From: Candidatus Parcubacteria bacterium
GTDB lineage: Bacteria > Patescibacteriota > Patescibacteriia > Patescibacteriales > Patescibacteriaceae
DNA length: 51,830 nucleotides
Assembly (NCBI GenBank): GCA_023459655.1
Contig: JAEWTE010000001.1
Location: 1 to 51,830 of the forward strand
Direction of reading: 5' to 3'
Under the pieces are notes generated by a model. The model searched no databases and was not told where the DNA came from. It saw only the letters and a list, made by a program, of their open reading frames with translations. Both the position numbers and the translations under genes were made by a program. Shown here one piece after another: positions 49,995 to 51,830 of this stretch. How positions within the stretch are numbered: position 1 is the first letter of the stretch; each line of letters opens with the position of its first letter.

Positions 49995-50999
49995 ATGGCC
50001 AGTACCCTTGATCTACAAAGACGGTTAAAATCAATTAAAAGCACTCGCAAAATTACTAAAGCGATGCAGTTGGTGGCTGCCGCTAAAATGAAAAAGGCGG
50101 TAGCCAGCGCTTTAGCTACTAGAACATATTCTAATTTAGCTTGGATGACTTTGCTCAATCTTAGCCGGGACAAGAGTCTGCAACATCCTTTTTTAGGTTG
50201 GCCAAGCTCTAGACAACCGACTAATCGAATTGCTATGTTAGTTTTTACTGGCAACAAGGGATTATGTGGCGGTTTTAATAGTAATATAATTAATAAAGTT
50301 TTAGCTTCAACTAATAAATATTCTGACCGGCTAGTTGATTTTTATTTATTTGGTAGTCGGGGCCAAGCTTTGGCTAGTCGATATAATCAGACTATTGCGA
50401 CTAGTTTTTTAAAAGATGAACGTCAGCCGCAATTTCCACAAGTTATTACTATGGCTAAAGCAATTATTGATGAATATCTAACGGGTCGCTATGATAAAGT
50501 ATTGGTAGCTTTTACTGATTTTATATCAACTATTAAACAAGTACCGCGGATTAGGCAATTATTGCCAATTGATGTTGATGCTAATCGTGAATTTTTAGGA
50601 TTAGTTGAAGCTCCACAATTGGCTTCATCTAAGGAATTTTTGGCTGGCAAAGCTGACAATCGTCTTTACAGTGAAACAACTACTGGCAAAGGATTAGAAG
50701 AATTATTGCCAGATAATATGAAAATTAAGTCTTATCATTATCAATATGTTTATGAGCCAAATCGTCAACAGGTTTTGGAAGTAATGTTGCCGCGTTTGAT
50801 TGAAGTGCAGCTTTACCAAGCTAATTTGGAAAGTAATGCCTCTGAACAATCTGCTCGAATGTTAGCGATGAAAAATGCGACTGAATCAGCTGACGAGCTG
50901 ATTGATGCTCTACTATTAACTTATAATAAAGTCCGCCAAGCTGGCATAACCGCTGAAATCGCTGAGATTTGCGCCGGCGCCAATGCCTTGGCTAATTAA
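49995..50999 (+). CDS. atpG: ATP synthase F1 subunit gamma
   Basis: 335 residues from MASTLDLQRRLKSIKSTRKITKAMQLVAAAKM, the standard opening; the start follows the atpA stop by 2 bases. The C-terminal helix has the family end ARMLAMKNATESADELIDALLLTYNKVRQAGITAEIAEI. FTGNKGLCGGFNSNI is present. It is about 45 residues longer than E. coli gamma, the extra part lying in the middle (about 190-240). Confidence 0.96.
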   Translation: MASTLDLQRRLKSIKSTRKITKAMQLVAAAKMKKAVASALATRTYSNLAWMTLLNLSRDKSLQHPFLGWPSSRQPTNRIAMLVFTGNKGLCGGFNSNIINKVLASTNKYSDRLVDFYLFGSRGQALASRYNQTIATSFLKDERQPQFPQVITMAKAIIDEYLTGRYDKVLVAFTDFISTIKQVPRIRQLLPIDVDANREFLGLVEAPQLASSKEFLAGKADNRLYSETTTGKGLEELLPDNMKIKSYHYQYVYEPNRQQVLEVMLPRLIEVQLYQANLESNASEQSARMLAMKNATESADELIDALLLTYNKVRQAGITAEIAEICAGANALAN

Positions 51000-51003
51000 A
51001 GAT

Positions 51004-51830
51004 ATGAAAAATAATAATTCAGGTACAATTCAACAAATTATTGGTCCAGTGGTTGATGTTCATTTTGATAATGAATTACCCCCAATCTTTCAAGCACTAG
51101 TTGTTAAAACTGAACAAGCTGAAATAGTCTTGGAGGTTCAACAACATTTAGGTGGTGGTGTGGTTCGAACTATTTCAATGGATTCAACCGATGGTCTAAA
51201 GCGTGGTCAATTAGTAACCAATAGTGGTCAGCCGATTTTAATCCCAGTTGGCCAGGCAACTCTGGGACGGATGTTTAATGTTTTAGGACAGGTTATTGAT
51301 GGTGGTGAGCAAGTTGAGACTGGTATTAATTATCCGCTGCATCGTCAAGCACCAAAATTTATTGAACAATCAACTAGGATTGAAATTTTGGAAACTGGTA
51401 TCAAGGTGGTTGATTTAATTTGTCCGATTGTTAAGGGTGGTAAGGTAGGTTTATTTGGTGGTGCCGGGGTTGGTAAAACTGTTTTAATTCAAGAATTAAT
51501 TCATAATATTGCTCAAGAACACGGTGGTTATTCGGTCTTTGCTGGGGTTGGTGAGCGCACTCGAGAGGGTAATGATCTTTATTATGAAATGAAAGATAGT
51601 GGTGTTTTAGATAAGGTTTGTATGGTATTTGGTCAAATGAATGAACCGCCTGGCGCTCGAGCTCGAGTGGCTTTAACTGGTTTGGCCATGGCTGAATATT
51701 TTCGAGATGAAAAAAACCAGGATGTGTTATTATTTATTGATAATATTTTTCGGTTTACTCAAGCTGGTTCAGAGGTTTCGGCATTATTGGGTCGCTTGCC
51801 TAGCGCGGTCGGTTATCAGCCAACACTGGC
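51004..51830 (+). CDS. atpD: ATP synthase F1 subunit beta (partial, cut by window end)
   Basis: The first 275 codons; the gene runs off the window. Opens MKNNNSGTIQQIIGPVVDVHF. The P-loop GGAGVGKTVLIQELIHN and the GERTREGNDLYYEM motif with the catalytic Glu are seen, then DVLLFIDNIFRFTQAGSEVS. The catalytic subunit of F1; atpC would be expected next. It begins 4 bases after atpG. Confidence 0.97.
   Translation, partial: MKNNNSGTIQQIIGPVVDVHFDNELPPIFQALVVKTEQAEIVLEVQQHLGGGVVRTISMDSTDGLKRGQLVTNSGQPILIPVGQATLGRMFNVLGQVIDGGEQVETGINYPLHRQAPKFIEQSTRIEILETGIKVVDLICPIVKGGKVGLFGGAGVGKTVLIQELIHNIAQEHGGYSVFAGVGERTREGNDLYYEMKDSGVLDKVCMVFGQMNEPPGARARVALTGLAMAEYFRDEKNQDVLLFIDNIFRFTQAGSEVSALLGRLPSAVGYQPTL

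Overview
The window reads as a chromosomal segment of an AT-rich, reduced-genome bacterium of the Candidate Phyla Radiation (Patescibacteria). Pointers are a short and divergent 16S rRNA, families typical of that radiation (DUF4012, SpoIID/LytB, bactofilin-like surface proteins, tandem VirB2/TrbC-like pilins, standalone Elp3), and near absence of Shine-Dalgarno sequences although the 16S tail keeps an intact anti-SD. I cannot name the class from sequence alone. The standard genetic code fits every gene.

Layout. 1-1.1 kb: a leftward fur-like/queD-like gene pair. 1.4-3.9 kb: glmS and truB, convergent. 4.0-9.5 kb: a long leftward housekeeping run (Mn-dependent pyrophosphatase, trigger factor, smpB, tmRNA, tRNA-Leu, tRNA-Gly, infC-rpmI-rplT, secG, HU, tRNA-Arg, tRNA-Met, tRNA-Lys) closed by a terminator. 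9.6-11.5 kb: a SpoIID/LytB surface protein. 11.6-14.0 kb: an rRNA operon holding only 16S followed by five tRNAs and no 23S or 5S. 14.1-15.8 kb: two unknown membrane proteins. 15.9-18.6 kb: a CorC/CNNM transporter-like protein, then an ECF sigma factor operon with a membrane partner and a Cys-rich exported protein. 18.7-21.2 kb: rpsP and a DUF4012 protein. 21.1-28.6 kb: a six-gene leftward run elp3, unknown, glyA, folD, recQ, Trm9-like methyltransferase. 28.6-32.5 kb: a bactofilin-like protein, phosphomannomutase, tsaD. 32.6-39.4 kb: an accessory island next to tRNA-Glu. 39.6-41.0 kb: three pilin-like proteins. 41.1-46.2 kb: flippase, glycosyltransferase, RluA-type synthase, CMP kinase-like protein, gap. 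46.2 kb to the end: F-type ATP synthase genes, cut inside atpD.

The island carries a large serine recombinase, an HUH-type rolling-circle Rep, a restriction-modification pair, and a divergent PD-(D/E)XK nuclease plus HEPN pair, so it combines mobility, replication and probable defence. Both the recombinase and rep are preceded by interlocked inverted repeats (order A-B-A'-B'), and rep has a promoter about 410 bases upstream with two large palindromes in between. This is the best candidate here for an undescribed regulatory or replication system.

Other notable points: an Elp3 plus Trm9-like pair suggesting mcm5U-type wobble modification in a bacterium; an ATP synthase c subunit with the two-carboxylate sodium motif; a QueD-like protein that keeps its zinc histidines but seems to have lost catalytic residues, sitting behind a Fur-family regulator; and paired compensatory changes at near-universal 16S positions that fall in common PCR primer sites. 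All functions are assigned by reading motifs; no database search was possible.
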